This document shows, piece by piece, positions 1 to 12,799 of a stretch of 64,000 bases of DNA (position 1 is its first letter; each line of letters opens with the position of its first letter). The stretch spans positions 22,160,398-22,224,397 of the forward strand of contig NC_092577.1 of assembly GCF_037975245.1 (NCBI RefSeq). Reading direction: 5' to 3'. Made by a program: the position numbers and the translations under genes. The notes beneath the pieces are model-generated. The model was not told the origin of the DNA. It worked only from the letters and a program-made list of their open reading frames with translations, and did no database searches. Source of the DNA: Apostichopus japonicus. Lineage: Eukaryota > Echinodermata > Holothuroidea > Aspidochirotida > Stichopodidae.

Positions 1-560
1 TTGTTCTCGGAATCACTTTCATCAACTTCGGGCAAGCCACTGTTATCTGTGCTACACAGTGTATTTGTTGTGTTTTCTCCTTTCCTTACATTACCAAGTC
101 GAGCTGATTTTCTGATCTTTGTTGTGTCAGTCTGGCTGGTTAAAACCCTTTTTTCTCTTTCCTTGTGATAGCTGTCTTCATCACTGCTGTTGTCTGAATC
201 ACCTCCATCACCGGGCAGGTAACCGTTATCCATGCTATGTAGAGTATTGGGAATTCTCTTCTCATTCCTTGCATTACTAAGATGAGCTGATTTTACGATC
301 TTTGTTGTGTCAGTCTGGCCTGATGAAAACTATTCCTCTTTCCTTGTGACAGATGTTGGGGTCCCGGTTTTTGACCAAGCTGTTGTCTGATTCAACTTCA
401 GGCAATCCACTGCTATCAATCCCAAGTAGGGTATCGGGAACCCTCATCTCATTCCTTGAAGTACTGTGAAGAACTGGATATCCAATGTTTGTTGTGTCAG
501 TGGTGTCTGTGCTGCTGGATGAAATATTAACCCCTCTTTCATTATGACATATGTTGAAAT
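1..560 (-). repeat. Degenerate ~184-bp tandem repeat within the SET gene 3' exon
   Basis: The phrase ttgttgtgtcag recurs near 121, 303 and 488, and the block with ggcaa/ggta-ccactgttatc recurs near 30, 213 and 401, giving a unit of about 184 bp, or 61 codons. Translated copies share TDTT, R-N-x-x, LPEV/LPGD and SDxxS. The copy around 300-345 is out of frame with its neighbours because the stretch between HKER and the TDTT box is two bases shorter than in the next copy. Confidence 0.75.
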
Positions 561-3500
561 CATGTTCTTTGTCATTGCTCCTCTTATCTGAAGCACTATC
601 ATTTTGTCCAGCCGACTTATCACTATTCATCTCATGTAGATTTCTTTGAACTTTGCTTTCATATGTTGGCTTATCAGTTATACATGTAACTCCCACTTCA
701 CAATCATTAGTAGAACAATTCAGCCTATTTCCATCACTTTGGTTAGGGTTTGTTTCACGCACCTTTGTTGCTGTAGTTTGTTGAGTTGAAGAACCATCAT
801 CTCCCATTGTGGATTTACTTCTGTTAATTCCACATTGACTATTGGGAACAATTTCCTTATTTGTGGGCCTAACCTCATAAGTTGTTTTGTTCAAATTTGT
901 TGCTTCGCTGCATCTGGTAGGATACTTCAATCCTCCTGCAATCTTCTGCACTTTAGCACTTGATTTTCTATTGAAGCTCCTGTGGTCTCCATCTCTGCCA
1001 TCTCCTTCAAGCATATGTCTCTCTCCATCTAGATTTGCTGCAGTGCAATTACACTTCAATTGTTCACTTAAATCATCTATTACTTTGGTAATCGTGTCTA
1101 TGTACACATCCATTGATGCAGCCTCATCATCATGTACGATGCTGTGGGATACTCCTCCCTCAGCTCTTTGGACTCTGCTGGCTTCAGTGTGTTCCATATG
1201 GAGCATCTTCAATAGAATAGGAAATAGAAAAATATGACTGAAATTAATTTAACTCATAAAAGTTCTATTAGCAAAACCACTTTCTTTTTCCTACACCTGG
1301 AGGTTGAGTAGCAAGTGCATTGACATGCACATATTTATGGAATTTCTCCAGTATCAATAATGAATTTTTATCAGAGCTATACCTAGGCTTCTACTTACAG
1401 CTCACTGTCAAACTGGCAGTGTTTTTTACTGGTAACTACTGCTCTTTTGAGAATCAGTTCACATTCCCCTTAAGCACTACTCAAATACACAACAACTGCA
1501 CTGGGAAAAACTAAAAATATTGAACCATATTGCATCTATCGGCTTAATTTCCAAAAGAAATTCCCCTCCCCTTAGACCCATCCGTCAGGTTCAAGTCACT
1601 CCTATATTCAGATATACACAACTAGCACTGGTACATTTCCCTAAAATTGTGCACAATGTTCCATCCATCCAGCTACATATTATGAAAGGGAAGGGAAAGC
1701 CATGCCTCCTGCAGAAACCTCACCCAGATTCACTGATTTGTTCAGACACTAGGTTTAAAACTACAGCAGCAATGCTCATGAATCTTCATAACCTTTGTAA
1801 GTAATGTCTTGAGGGTTTAGGCTAATGTCTTAAACAATGCCAATATACTGCCAATATTTTAGATGAAGCTAAGCTGTCCTTTTCTTGAGCAAGTTATATG
1901 CTATTAAGCAAGCATGAGTCTTTGGGTGAGTAACAGTAAATGTTAAAGGTCTTTAGTAGGTGGCCAATCCTTAATCCTATGCTGCCAACTGTATGTTTGT
2001 ATATTCTTTCATTCAAGAATACAATATTACATAATTTTGGGGTATAATTAATTCATAGCAAAGGACAAAAACTCATTCTGAGCAAACAAATTATGAATGG
2101 GTTCCAAAGTAGTGTTCTATTAAAAAAGCACACCAACATTTTTTTTCTGAAATAGATAATTCAATACAAAAGAAAACATAAGTTGTCTTTCTGCCTTTTC
2201 TTTTCGGACGATCAAAAGTTAATTTGGCAATCCAATTTTCAAAAAGAAGGTTGTCTGAAGGACAACTCACAATTTTTGTTAATTATAGGGCCTGCAGATA
2301 ATTCTGAGTGTAAGGTCTATACAGGTGAATTTTAACACACATAATGTCAACAAATATTTATTCCTGATAAGTATGATGCAAATTGCCAAGATGGGTCTTA
2401 AAGTACTCAATTTGTCACCTACAGTAACACCGTCAGATAATTTTTTGTCAGCTTTGCAGAGATTCAGTATGTCGACAAGATCACTTTGATGAATAAGAAA
2501 GTGTATGAAAACATTTATGACTAGTAACATTTAGCATATAGTAAGGGGAAAATCAATACATCCATTAAGTCTTTTTTTTGGGCAATGCATGCTCCTCCCA
2601 TTTATTATCCAGCTGCATATGACAACTCAAATGAGTTGTCATTCCAGGTTTGGACTCAGGTGCCAATGGCTCAAACTTATCTCTGACTTAATCGCATGGT
2701 CTGGTTTGGACTCAAACTTGTACTGGACTTGGACTAGCTAGAATCAGACTTTAATTCTTATCTACTGGACTCTACTACAACACTGACATTACATAATGAG
2801 CATTATTTAGGTGCATAAATTAGAAGATTTTTTTTTTTTTTGGGGGGGGGTCTTTCCAATATGCACTTATAACAGACATATACTAATTCTCATGGTTGAG
2901 AAACTTGGCTATGCCCATTTCTTTCCCAGAAAAATGTCTTTAGAAGATTCAGTTTATAGCCAACATGGATCTTACCTTGCTGTTTGCTTTCACTACAATA
3001 CCTTTTAGTGATCACTTACAACACCAATACATGACTCCTCACACACTCCTTGAATTGGCAAGTTAGGTGTAGTGTTCTGAGGTTCCTTCATATACAATTT
3101 ACAAAGGTTGTACTTTTGGTCTAGTCTACACACACTAACTCTCAACTGGCACATAGTGGTACTAACCTGTTTTCTCCATGGCAGATCTGGCACTCCATAG
3201 TCATAACGTATTTCATCGTTCTCCTCTATTGAATCACATGCAAACAGGCAAAGGTGGGGCTTTCCATCTACAAGTACGACTTGCATTTTGGCATTGGGCT
3301 CATCGGAATCATTAACCATCCTGCCTGCTCTGTTTGGGTGATTTGTGGCATCAACACTATCAAATATAGTTTCAAGAGAAAAGACAAGAATTATACACAA
3401 TAAATGTTAAGGAATTGCAAATCAGAGATGCATGATTCAAGTTGCCTATCCTGACTGACACTCGACAATATTACAAGCTTTCTCCACAATAAACTATGTC

Positions 3501-6500
3501 ATGTACTGAGAGTGCAATATTTCACTTAGCCAAACTACGTGCTCAGCTCGGACTCTATTTAAGAAACTGCAACAGGCCTAGACAATTGTTCTGAATCCTA
3601 GCTGGATCTTCATCAAAGACAGAATTACAAACATAAAAATAGCAATAATCAATGCAATGAGTAGTTCCTTGCTAAATTGATCATTGGCATACTTGAAGTC
3701 CTTAAGAAAGATTGAACATGTCAGCATATGTAAAGAAGCCCTAATTTGAAGCTGTTTAAGTGACCTCGTGACAGGTCCCACCGTATTCATGCTAGTTTAA
3801 TATGTGCACCAACAATGACAGGGTTCTTCTATTCACTATATAGCATCTGCAGGTGACTGCAGGTGTCATTTCCTCAATGAGTTATAGCATACCTGTGAGC
3901 CACACTTTATTTATCAATCAAATCTATCATACATCAGCACAGATTTGTTATCTCTCAACAACATCATGACAATATTTAGAACAATGTACTTCACAGTACT
4001 TGTGGATGCAAAGTTATAGCAACTTGTATATTTTCAGGTTAAACCTTGAATGACATCAGTCATTCCTTAGTTACTATGACCTAAGCTATATGATGCAAAA
4101 TTAATTTATGCTATGTAGATATGTACACACATGAACCAAATTTGGCACATTAACCCAAACCTATTATCACACAACAACATCAGACCTAGTTTCAGCTTGT
4201 ACATGTGCAAGTTGTGGAATAAACAGGTGTCTTCAATAGTGTTCAGAGCTTTAGTTATCTTAGAAGGGTTGGGCTGAGATGTATATTTTCTAGATATGAG
4301 GATGTCTCACTCCACATACTTGCAGTATAAATGGATTCTGTAAACTGCATACTCAAGTCATTATGAGTTTTTATTTTTCAACATAATTCTACACTGTGTT
4401 GCTGAATGAGTAGTCCTTAGAAGGTGAAACATGCTTTGTGCTGCATAGTTTAGTACTATGTCCCTGTACTTGTCCGTTTTGACGTTCCCCAATTTCTGAG
4501 TCAGTGTGCAAGGAGCAGGAATGATTTTCTTTAGGCCATTATTAAAGTCAGACACTCGTATTGTCACGAATAAACACTAAATGCCCTACTCTTTTCACCC
4601 TAATGGACATCTGCAGGTTGCAACTATTAGTTGTAAAACAAGATAATGTATACCAATTGTGTCGATGGCAGACCATCCCAGATGATGGCAGACCAACTCA
4701 AGTTCCTTTGGTTTTTTTTGGTGTATATCCCAAACAATCAGTTTCTGCTTCAGGTATCTACATGATTTAAGGGTGGCACCCAGATGCATGAGTTGTGGGC
4801 CCCCAATGCTTTACTGTTATTTTCTTCCCCTGAGCATGTGTTGCTTAGCTTTCACAATTGTGTTGTCATAAGAAAAAAGGAATTCTGACCCAATTTCAAC
4901 TTTCTAAAATATTGATACACCACTTTATTGCCCATATTATGTCCCCTCAGAATTAAAGGTTATGGCTAGCATCAGAACGCACTATTATTTATACATGGTT
5001 ATTGCCCTAATTCCTACCAGTAAATTTCTTAAAATATGAGATCTCAACATACAAAATGTTTGATGAAGCTTACATCGCTCCATATTATTTGGCAAAAATC
5101 TTCTTTGAAAGCTATGTAGCAACTGAAGGTGGCACTCCACTTAGATAGTGAACAGGAACAGGTCAATTCCTAAAAATTCATCACCCACCAACCCCCCCCC
5201 CCCCTCGCCTCCCCTCTCATTGCAAGATCTTGCATACAGGCCTGTCATACAAGTAATTCACCCTTGTTATTCAATAATTTATAGTGAAACAATGCAAAAT
5301 ATATCTAGTAGGATGACCATCACTTTGAAGTTGTTGCAAGTTCAGACAAAATAGCGTAAAACAGATAACGTATATATATTACTAATCCGGTATAATTGTT
5401 ACTTAGTGTTTGACTGATTATACCGTAATCGGCAATTAACTTTTTTACTGATTAGTTCACAAGGACGGGATTGGCAATCCTTTATCGAGAATGTGGTAAA
5501 GGAACTTCAGCTGCATAGTGTCTTTTATATCACCCTGCTCGTGGTGTAGGCTTCATCTTGTTACTTTGAAATTGTACTGTAGCCTCAAGTTTGCTATGTA
5601 GGGCTTAGGGCTAGGCACATATACATACAATGCAAGGCTCCCTCCACAACACTCCTCTGTGATGTATTGCAGAACATGTGCTCATTGTAAGTGGTTGCAC
5701 TGCATCCTAATGTACAAAGTTTATACATGAATACCAAAATAAATCATACAGAGGTACACACTGCTAAATGATTAAATTAAATCCCTCCACTTCTGGATTA
5801 AAGGGGTATGAAACAAACATATAATAATTTTATTTTGTCCTGATGCAGTTTGAAGTAAACTAGTGATTTTTAATGAATACAATCATGGTAGTTTCAGAAA
5901 AGTAACAACTGGGTTTGTATAATCGGTAGGAATATAGATTTTTGCTGATGTCGATTATTCACAGACTGCCTGATAATCGGTCCGATGCCGATTGTCAGCC
6001 AAACACTAAATGTTACATATTAAGTTGAAATGCGCACGTACTTACCATTTTGTACTTCCATTGTGTTTAAAAAAAAGAAACGACCCCTTTTCTGGAGGAT
6101 AATTCTTCTCTCTTTCTCTTCCTTCACGTGCACTTATTAGCTCTCCACTGTATTCTAGTAAGAAGCTTCCCTTTCGGACATCTTTAGCTACAAAGACGCC
6201 AGATCCTACAAGTTAAAAACAAAGATATGGCGAAATCGTTACAAATGTAGTGCTCTAAACTCATAATACTGCAGTCAAACTCAATTGCTAACATAATCCT
6301 AAATTCTGGTGTATTAATAGAGATGATTTGTGCTTATACAATCGTGAATCTATCCTGGGACCATGCAGCTGACCACAAGGGATGTGCACTACTGTACTCA
6401 TGACAATGAAGGTAATTATGGGAGGATACTTGAGCTGCCTGAGCAAGATAATATTCTTCATTTTTAGTTTGATAAAGCAGGCCTACTCAATTCAAAGTAC

Positions 6501-6929
6501 AGCTGCAGCTATGAAAAACTTCACAGCAGACAGTCAAGGTCCATGTATGCAAAAAATCATCTACAATAAGAAGTTGGTTGGAAAATTAATTCCCTCACAT
6601 TGTCATCAAATTTAATTTAACTTAATTGCAACATATAAGGCCCAGAGGGAAGGAAGTTGAACTTTTATTGCATAGAGAACTGTGCACCTTGTGAACCTGT
6701 TTGAAAAGCATGCTTTCCATCCTGAATAGCGACTGTAGGTAAAGGAGTGGTGTTTGATATGTACCTTTAATCTGTCACACCTGCAAAATAAATACATACC
6801 TATGAAATCGTTTATAAATATGACAGAAAAACCATCATTATCCTTGCCGGCCCGGCATGCCCTCTCAGCGTCTTCACGAGGGGTGCTACTAAGCCCCTGT
6901 CGCTGAATTGAACTTCTCGTCAGTGGCAT
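1..6929 (-). CDS. SET-domain (KMT5A-like) lysine methyltransferase gene, 3' end beyond window
   Basis: Family role: SET proteins transfer methyl groups from S-adenosylmethionine to lysine, in KMT5A on histone H4. Visible exons on the minus strand are 6929-6800 (candidate ATG; ends NDFI-G), 6205-6046 (SGVFVAKD, LLEYSGELIS), 3356-3167 (VDATNHPNRAG, GKPHLCLFA, catalytic-type RYDYG, then PWRKQ) and a long 3' exon from about 1211 off the left edge. The phases fit at all three joins (1, 2 and 0) and the donors are GTATGT, GTAAGT and GTTAGT. The usual SET Asn-His pair reads Asn-Asp (MVND), as I recall for the many KMT5A-like copies of invertebrates and fish. The 3' exon is hydrophilic, rich in Ser, Thr, Asn and Asp, and holds ~61-aa repeats; its main frame closes at 310 but the next repeat is open in another frame. 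SET assignment is firm; the start and any missing internal exons are uncertain. Confidence 0.75.
1213..5396. other. Introns of the SET gene, no other gene seen
   Basis: Outside exon 3167-3356 I find no supported coding exon. A homopolymer pair (T run then G run) lies at 2830-2850, and a C run at 5182-5197. Short ORFs on both strands lack family features or good splice context. Confidence 0.5.
5403..6010. mobile_element. MITE (608 bp) with inverted ends and TGTTAC target duplication
   Basis: The left end starts TTAGTGTTTGACTGA and the right end finishes CAGCCAAACACTAAA, which are imperfect inverted repeats; both ends also carry inward AATCGG-type motifs. TGTTAC flanks the element directly at 5397-5402 and 6011-6016. 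It has no ORF, so it would be a non-autonomous DNA transposon. It lies within the intron between SET exons, only about 35 bp from the donor at 6046. Confidence 0.7.
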
Positions 6930-8949
6930 TAGTAAAACTGTGAATGAAGGAGAAATGGATTGATTGCTTGGAAAATTATCCATTTCAAGCATTAACCAAT
7001 ATTCAAATCAATTCAATATTTACAATATTTATATTAAGGACCTTTAACCATTTAGGTCTGTATTTCATTCCGCTAAGTTTTTTATCTTTTTTTTTATGTT
7101 GCTCAGCAGAAGAGTCGGCTGGCCATTCCAGGCTTGCAACCAAATATATTCCAAAATATTTATCGTGATCCTGTAACAACTCTGTTTTTGCCACAAATTT
7201 CGCATGTTCTGCTACTTGCTGGCTGTGATAGCCAAAGACCACTGATCAGCCAGTCCTGCACACTCGAATCAACAGCTAAAATTAGTAAACGATGGTATGC
7301 CTACAATATTTAATTAGCCTCTGGATAGCCCAAGGCCTAAGTTACCCCCTGGCGCTGACAATGACATTAGGCCAAGCTTACAACTTGCATATCGCGCACT
7401 GCGACGCCTAGTAGTATAGTTATAGTAGTAATCTACTAAGTACTAACACTATTTAAGTGTCTGACTCTGAGTAGGCCTACCGAGGTAAGTATACGCTAAA
7501 GCTTAACTTAGCATCGAATAATAATAAGTGTTGGAAAATCGTTACTTTGGTGCAAAGTTTGAATTTTTATGATTCACAGATCGAAAAATACCTCTAAATC
7601 AGTATGGCTAGATATGACCAACAAACTTCACTTGCAAATGCCGTACCTGATTACGTAGTAAAAACTTTCTATGACAGTGCCATGGCGGTAAGGCAGTCGA
7701 GGGGTGAAAGCTTGAGTATATTGTACAGTTCAATTGTATATAAAACTGGTATACGCAGTGAAACATTACGCAAGCATATGCATCATGCTCTATCTGCATG
7801 ATATTATGCACTATGAATGAATTGAATTGTTCAAGTTGCCAAATGGCGCGAAAATTATTTAAATCCATAGCCAGCTTTTCGAATGTTTTTCACTTGTCAG
7901 ATATGACGGGATATTGTCTGCATTACATCAAAGGTTTTAGTGGCCCACTAGAGAACGTTTGTCATTTAATATTCCTAAGCTAGGTACCCTCCAAGCAAGC
8001 ATCTTCAAGGTCCCGTTTACCCTACCCACAGAAAGAAATGGTGGAAAATGGTTAATTTGCCTTTTCGTTAGGTGATAAATAGGCCTTCTTTATTTTTTAT
8101 GAATTAACTGTACGTGCATATACGCTTTCGAAGCGGGGTGGGAGAGGATATGGGACTGAACTTGCACAGAAGAAAAAATACTATATGGGGTACTATACTT
8201 TTTTTATTTTTTTTTATTTTCTGATTTCAAAGGAATGAATAAAGAAGTGTACAGGGGTCAGGAGCCGGGTGGGGGGGTGGCACGTGCCCCCACTATTTTC
8301 CAAATAGCAAATGTGCCCTACTGGCAAATAAAATGTGCCCCTTTGATGAAGAACTGTCTGTTGGATATCTTAAGCCTTTGTTAATTTTAATATTTTATTT
8401 TAATTATTGTGCACCATATAATAGTATTGATAGCATACTACACATCATATATCTCTAAGTGACACACTCTTTTTGGAAGCTTCCTACCCCCCCCCCCTGG
8501 ATGTGTAGATATAACTGCTCTTACGAAGAAAACCTGCAACTGACATTGTTTAAATAGGCATGTTTTTAAGACGCGACCCAACTGTCGTTGAAGTAACCTG
8601 TTAACCGCAAAAGCTTACAGTACGTAGGCCTACGTGATATCTACGTTAGTCTGCTATATTTGAGTGTTAAACTAAACCTATAGGCAGGCTACTATGTAAC
8701 AACTGCGACGAGTGAGTTGAAAGAAAAATGTCGGACACTTATAGCCAATTAGTATAGTCCTAAAATGTGACTTACGTATACTTGAAATTCGGTCAAACAA
8801 TTAAGACCAAATTACTGTCTTTACGATTGCAAAGATCCAATGACAAACAGCCCGGCAGTCCCCCGTAACACTCGAAGAATAATCGCTACTGGAGATAAAG
8901 TAAAAATGCTCGATACCGACGAAACAAGTTAGCAGAGTTAACTTTTGAG
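6206..8949. other. Intron and upstream flank of the SET gene
   Basis: 6206-6799 is intron. From 6930 to 8949 there is no convincing gene other than the small ORF at 7604. The stretch 8245-8345 is a G/C-rich degenerate repeat (gggtggcacgtgccccc type), and C-rich runs lie near 8490. One TAGGCCTA octamer lies at 7472 and another at 8625. Confidence 0.45.
7604..7801 (+). CDS. Small ORF, 65 aa, unrecognised (possible helix-turn-helix exon)
   Basis: An ATG-initiated ORF of 65 codons begins MARYDQQTSLANAV and contains YKTGIRSETLRKHM, a spacing that resembles the recognition helix of pipsqueak-type DNA-binding domains found at the start of some transposase genes. The family match is too weak to name it. 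No downstream exon was recognised on this strand. It could equally be a chance ORF; the overlapping antisense ORF shows no features either. Confidence 0.2.
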   Translation: MARYDQQTSLANAVPDYVVKTFYDSAMAVRQSRGESLSILYSSIVYKTGIRSETLRKHMHHALSA

Positions 8950-9219
8950 TTAAAGAGACGTTTCGCGAATAACCACCGTCACCTCCTCATTTGATCTGCT
9001 TATTTCTCCGTCTTCAAGACTGTTCATAATATCCCTGGTCATACAAGTATTAGTATTGTCACCAGTTCTTGTTACATATGGCCCAGTTGTGTTGAAAATC
9101 GCAGAGTATCCTTCTCGCTGGATGGATTCCAAATCACACAATAACTTAATTACAATTAAAGCAAGCACAAGAGAAACTATTAACAAAGCCACAAGTACAT
9201 AATACACAACGGACGACAT
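8950..9219 (-). CDS. Putative 89-aa single-pass membrane microprotein
   Basis: A complete ORF runs from ATG (9219) to TAA. Residues about 4-28 form a strongly hydrophobic segment (VLVALLIVSLVLALIVIKLL) starting almost at the N-terminus. It is followed by a polar tail with a possible N-glycosylation site (FNTTG) and an acidic stretch (SLEDGEISRSNEEV). This is the layout of a type I/III small membrane protein or an uncleaved signal anchor. No family was recognised. The ORF is intact with ordinary residue composition, which favours coding, but no splice or polyadenylation evidence was found and its 5' context is unknown. Confidence 0.4.
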   Translation of the reverse strand: MSSVVYYVLVALLIVSLVLALIVIKLLCDLESIQREGYSAIFNTTGPYVTRTGDNTNTCMTRDIMNSLEDGEISRSNEEVTVVIRETSL

Positions 9220-9399
9220 CTCGCTTCAGTCCCATTTCTTTTTTCACTTGCAAAGACTGTCTAGGCTATGGACCATCTACAACGAACTGAATGCGACAAA
9301 AACATGAAGTATAAAGACTTGGTTAGCTGGTTGGGCTGTGTTACTTCGAACCAAAGCAGTAGACTACGTTTATTTAACACACATTGAGATGATTGTGTG

Positions 9400-9769
9400 C
9401 AAGGGCGTAAGAACCGGGGGGCTGGGGGCACCAGCCCCCCCAGTGAAAAATATGGGGGCGGAAGTATCATTCCGCCCCCCCCCCGCTTCGCAAGTCAGAA
9501 GGCCCCTTTTTCATTTCCAAATGTGAAAAAAAATCTCATTTGGAGCACGAAATTGCATCTAAGTCCAGGTGAAAATGCAAAATTATTTACAAAATGGAGT
9601 GGGTGTTGACTGAGTGTGCTATTTTGCACCAAATTGCATCTGAGGCCACCTGGAAATGCAAAGAAAATCCAAAGGGGAGGGGAACACCCTCTCCCCTTAG
9701 ACCCCTCCCCCAGGCCGGCCATCAGTCTTCAGCCCCCCCCCCACTCAAAAGTACCTTCCTACGCCACTG
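9400..9769. mobile_element. hAT-like MITE, 370 bp, 8-bp target duplication ATTGTGTG
   Basis: The ends CAAGGGCGTAAGAAC and TTCCTACGCCACTG are inverted repeats of the CAGTGGCGTA type. An exact 8-bp duplication ATTGTGTG flanks the element at 9392-9399 and 9770-9777, the size expected for the hAT superfamily. The interior is G/C-homopolymer rich and contains a direct repeat (attgcatctaagtcc near 9552, attgcatctgaggcc near 9633). No transposase is encoded; the short ORFs across it come from the repeats. Confidence 0.8.
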
Positions 9770-9779
9770 ATTGTGTGGC

Positions 9780-10990
9780 TACATTAATTTATAGAATAAA
9801 AAGGCGGGCGATTATCATAATATTATGCATGCATGGCTTCAGTATGATAGAATAAAGAATGGGAAGATTTATCGTGTTAACACCTTAACTCAATGGTCTA
9901 CACGCTACTTTCATTAATAATCATATTTATCTGTCTTTTTGTTCTTCCTTTATATCCGCGATAAATCCTCTTTCGTCCGAATAGAATAAAATTTTAGCCT
10001 TTTACACCTTTCCTCTACAATAGGTCCCCTTCATGTGTGTTACGTCCCCTTCCTCTGACTGGCAGAGCGGGCAATACATGCATGCATCGAGTGCTAATTG
10101 ACAGAGTTAAAACTTGAAAGATTCATCGTTTTAACAGCTCAACACAATGGTTAATAAAACTGAGTAAAGGATAGGAACTGACATCTTATAAACATCAAGA
10201 TACGAATGACTATTCATTCGAGGACCTCAGTGATTTCTTCTTAAAATGTAAAAAAAAAACACCAGGTTACTAATTTATTACTTGAGAAGCAGACACTGAA
10301 CTCATATACGGTATCATTACATTGAAGATCGATATGCACAACAGCAATGAGAGTATGGAATCACGTTGTGCATCGTCAGACATGTATATACATTCAGGGT
10401 TCCCTCTCCCACCCCCCCCCCCCTCCAATGCAAACCTTGAGTATACAGGCATTAGATTGCAAGCATATACCATAGCAAGTAGGTGAACGTTGCTCAACAT
10501 GTGACAATAGAAAGATGTTCTGTGGTAAGTTACCCGATGAACTATCACAAATCAAGTATTGTCTTGATTGACTTATGAAGTCAAAAAACTACACAGGTTA
10601 AGATATTTTAAATTGATTAAGTAATTTCTGAATTTAATGAAAGTTCCTTCATAAGTGATTAAGAAATTTCTACACGCCACTTTGATTGCAACGATACATC
10701 GCTCTTGTGTTCTTATCCGCGAAAATCCTCTTTCGCCTGACAAGAACCAAATTTTAGCCTATACACCTTTCCTTACAATAGGTCCTCACCATTAGTTTAT
10801 ACTTTACATGTGTGTTACGTCCCGTTCTTCTTTACGGAAAAGCGGGCAATGTTTATTATATGCATGGAGTGCATATTGTCAGAATAAAGACTGACATCTT
10901 ATACACATTTAGACTAGATACGGATGACTATTCCATCGAGGACCCAAAGTGACCCCAAATATGTCACTAGTTTTTCCTTCTTTCAACCCT
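9780..10990. repeat. Left part of a satellite array (~330-bp units)
   Basis: A partial unit (9790-9925) and two full units (about 9925-10250 and 10690-10990) share the blocks acaataggtcc, catgtgtgttacgtccc, gagcgggcaat, atgcatgcat, ttttaacagctcaac and atgactattcattcgagga. A different ~430-bp sequence without recognised content (about 10250-10680, with a C run at 10410-10425) separates the two full units. The same unit continues at 14.47-16.11 kb. Confidence 0.7.
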
Positions 10991-11444
10991 AATTAGGACA
11001 TTGTGGACACTCGGGACCTAAAAATTGCCAATTGGGACCTGAGGTCCTATAACATCAAAATTGATGCCCCACCCCCCCCCCAATGAAAAAATTATAATAG
11101 GTGCGCCTAGGCGCGTGGAGTATGCCAAAGTGAGAAAAAAATCATATACAAGTTGACCGGAAGTGACCAAAAAATTATGTTATGTTATATATGTTATATT
11201 GGGCATTTCCAGGTCCCGAGTGTTCATTTTTTGGGGTCTATCTTCAAAAGTGGGGGATCGAGGGGTGCGATATTTGGTCAAAGGGCTGAACTGATGTCAC
11301 GGTACACCCACCCATACTTCCGGTCAGTTTGGGTCACATTACTATTTATCAGAGCCAAAAAATGCAAATGACTTGGTATACTACCTTACTGCTTCAGTTT
11401 GGAAAATGACTCCCCATAGGGTTAAGGTCGAAAATCGTAATCTT

Positions 11445-11558
11445 TGACCTTTGACCTCCAAATTTCTTGTGGATGTTTAGGGTCGATAGGGCACTAACAT
11501 ATCGAAAGGACAAGTATATATCACTACCGGTTCATGTGTTATAGGGGGTCAAAGGTCA
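11445..11558. promoter_or_regulatory. Two DR1 (nuclear-receptor type) motifs in opposite orientation
   Basis: TGACCTTTGACCT at 11445-11457 and GGGTCAAAGGTCA at 11546-11558 are both direct repeats of the AGGTCA half-site with one-base spacing, the class of site bound by HNF4, COUP-TF and RXR heterodimers. They face opposite ways about 90 bp apart. The motif match is exact; function is not shown. Confidence 0.35.
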
Positions 11559-12799
11559 AAAATGTCGTTCCTTCCAGAAATGGTCAAAAATCGTGAGAGT
11601 GGCCGATTTCCACGAAACTTGCAACGATGACGTGTGACGTCATAAGGAACAGTCACGTGAAAATTTCGGCCATGAGGTCATCGGGTCAATGGTCAAGCAG
11701 AGGTGAAAAATTTAATTCATAAAAAATCTTTTTTTTTTTATTGGATATGATAAGTCGGACCACCGAAAATGGTCAAAAGGGTTTTTTTTTTTTACCTTAG
11801 GTCATACCAATCTAAGATGGCTGCCACCCAAAGTTAACCCCAAAGTTAGCTTGGGGTTAGCATATTCGTTTCCTGTGTGTACACGATATGGTGTTTCGGG
11901 ACATAAATTGGTGTCGGGATGTAACTCGATGGGTACTATTACGTGATCATCTTAAACTTGTTTCAAGTCGTTTACTTCCGGAATGAGGGCGCTTTAAAGT
12001 TTTACCTAGTGGTGCGTTTCTGAGACCGGAGGAAGAAGTTATCGACCTGTAACTTACACTGAAGACTCATCACTTTAGGTTGTACAAAATGAGTGCCGTT
12101 TTTGGGGCTATTTTTTCTGACCGGAAGTGACGTTATAAAACGCAATATCATCGATTATTACAAAAATCGATCATCGATTGCCTTATAAATAGTAGCAAAA
12201 ATAATTCAAGACATCTTCTATTGATTCTGTGAGTTTCAATTTTTTTCATAAATATTACATAAAATGGCGGCTTTTAATAAATATTCATAAGAAAGTATTA
12301 AAAAATATTTTAAAAATCAGTCAAAGATCGGAAGCAGATCAAACGGCGTTTATATAATCTCTTCTTATTAGTGTTAACTAAATCTGGAATTTCAGGCAAA
12401 TCAGGTGAACTTCATATTGCCGCCGAAAAATAACGTCATAAAATTCGAACTCAGATGACGTCATAAATTCGAACTCGCGCAAACTACATGAAAATATTGT
12501 TCCCAATAGTTTCGGACATGCTGAATCCATTGGTGCTATTTAAGAAGTGATCTGATGTTTCGTTGCTGAGATATGGGTACAAACATGTGAAAAAGAGGGT
12601 CGATGTGACGTCACGCTTCATCAGCAGCAGGGACCCGGTGGGAACGGGACTTCCGGTAATAAAAGAACACAGAAGGTGCTCTCCATCGATTTTAACTTTG
12701 TCTGATTTCAATTCGATCTAAGGTGGTAAAAAAACTAATCAAATGTTGCCGTCGTCGCAGGCGTCCTTGTTTAGGGTTATTTTAAATACTACCGGTGAA

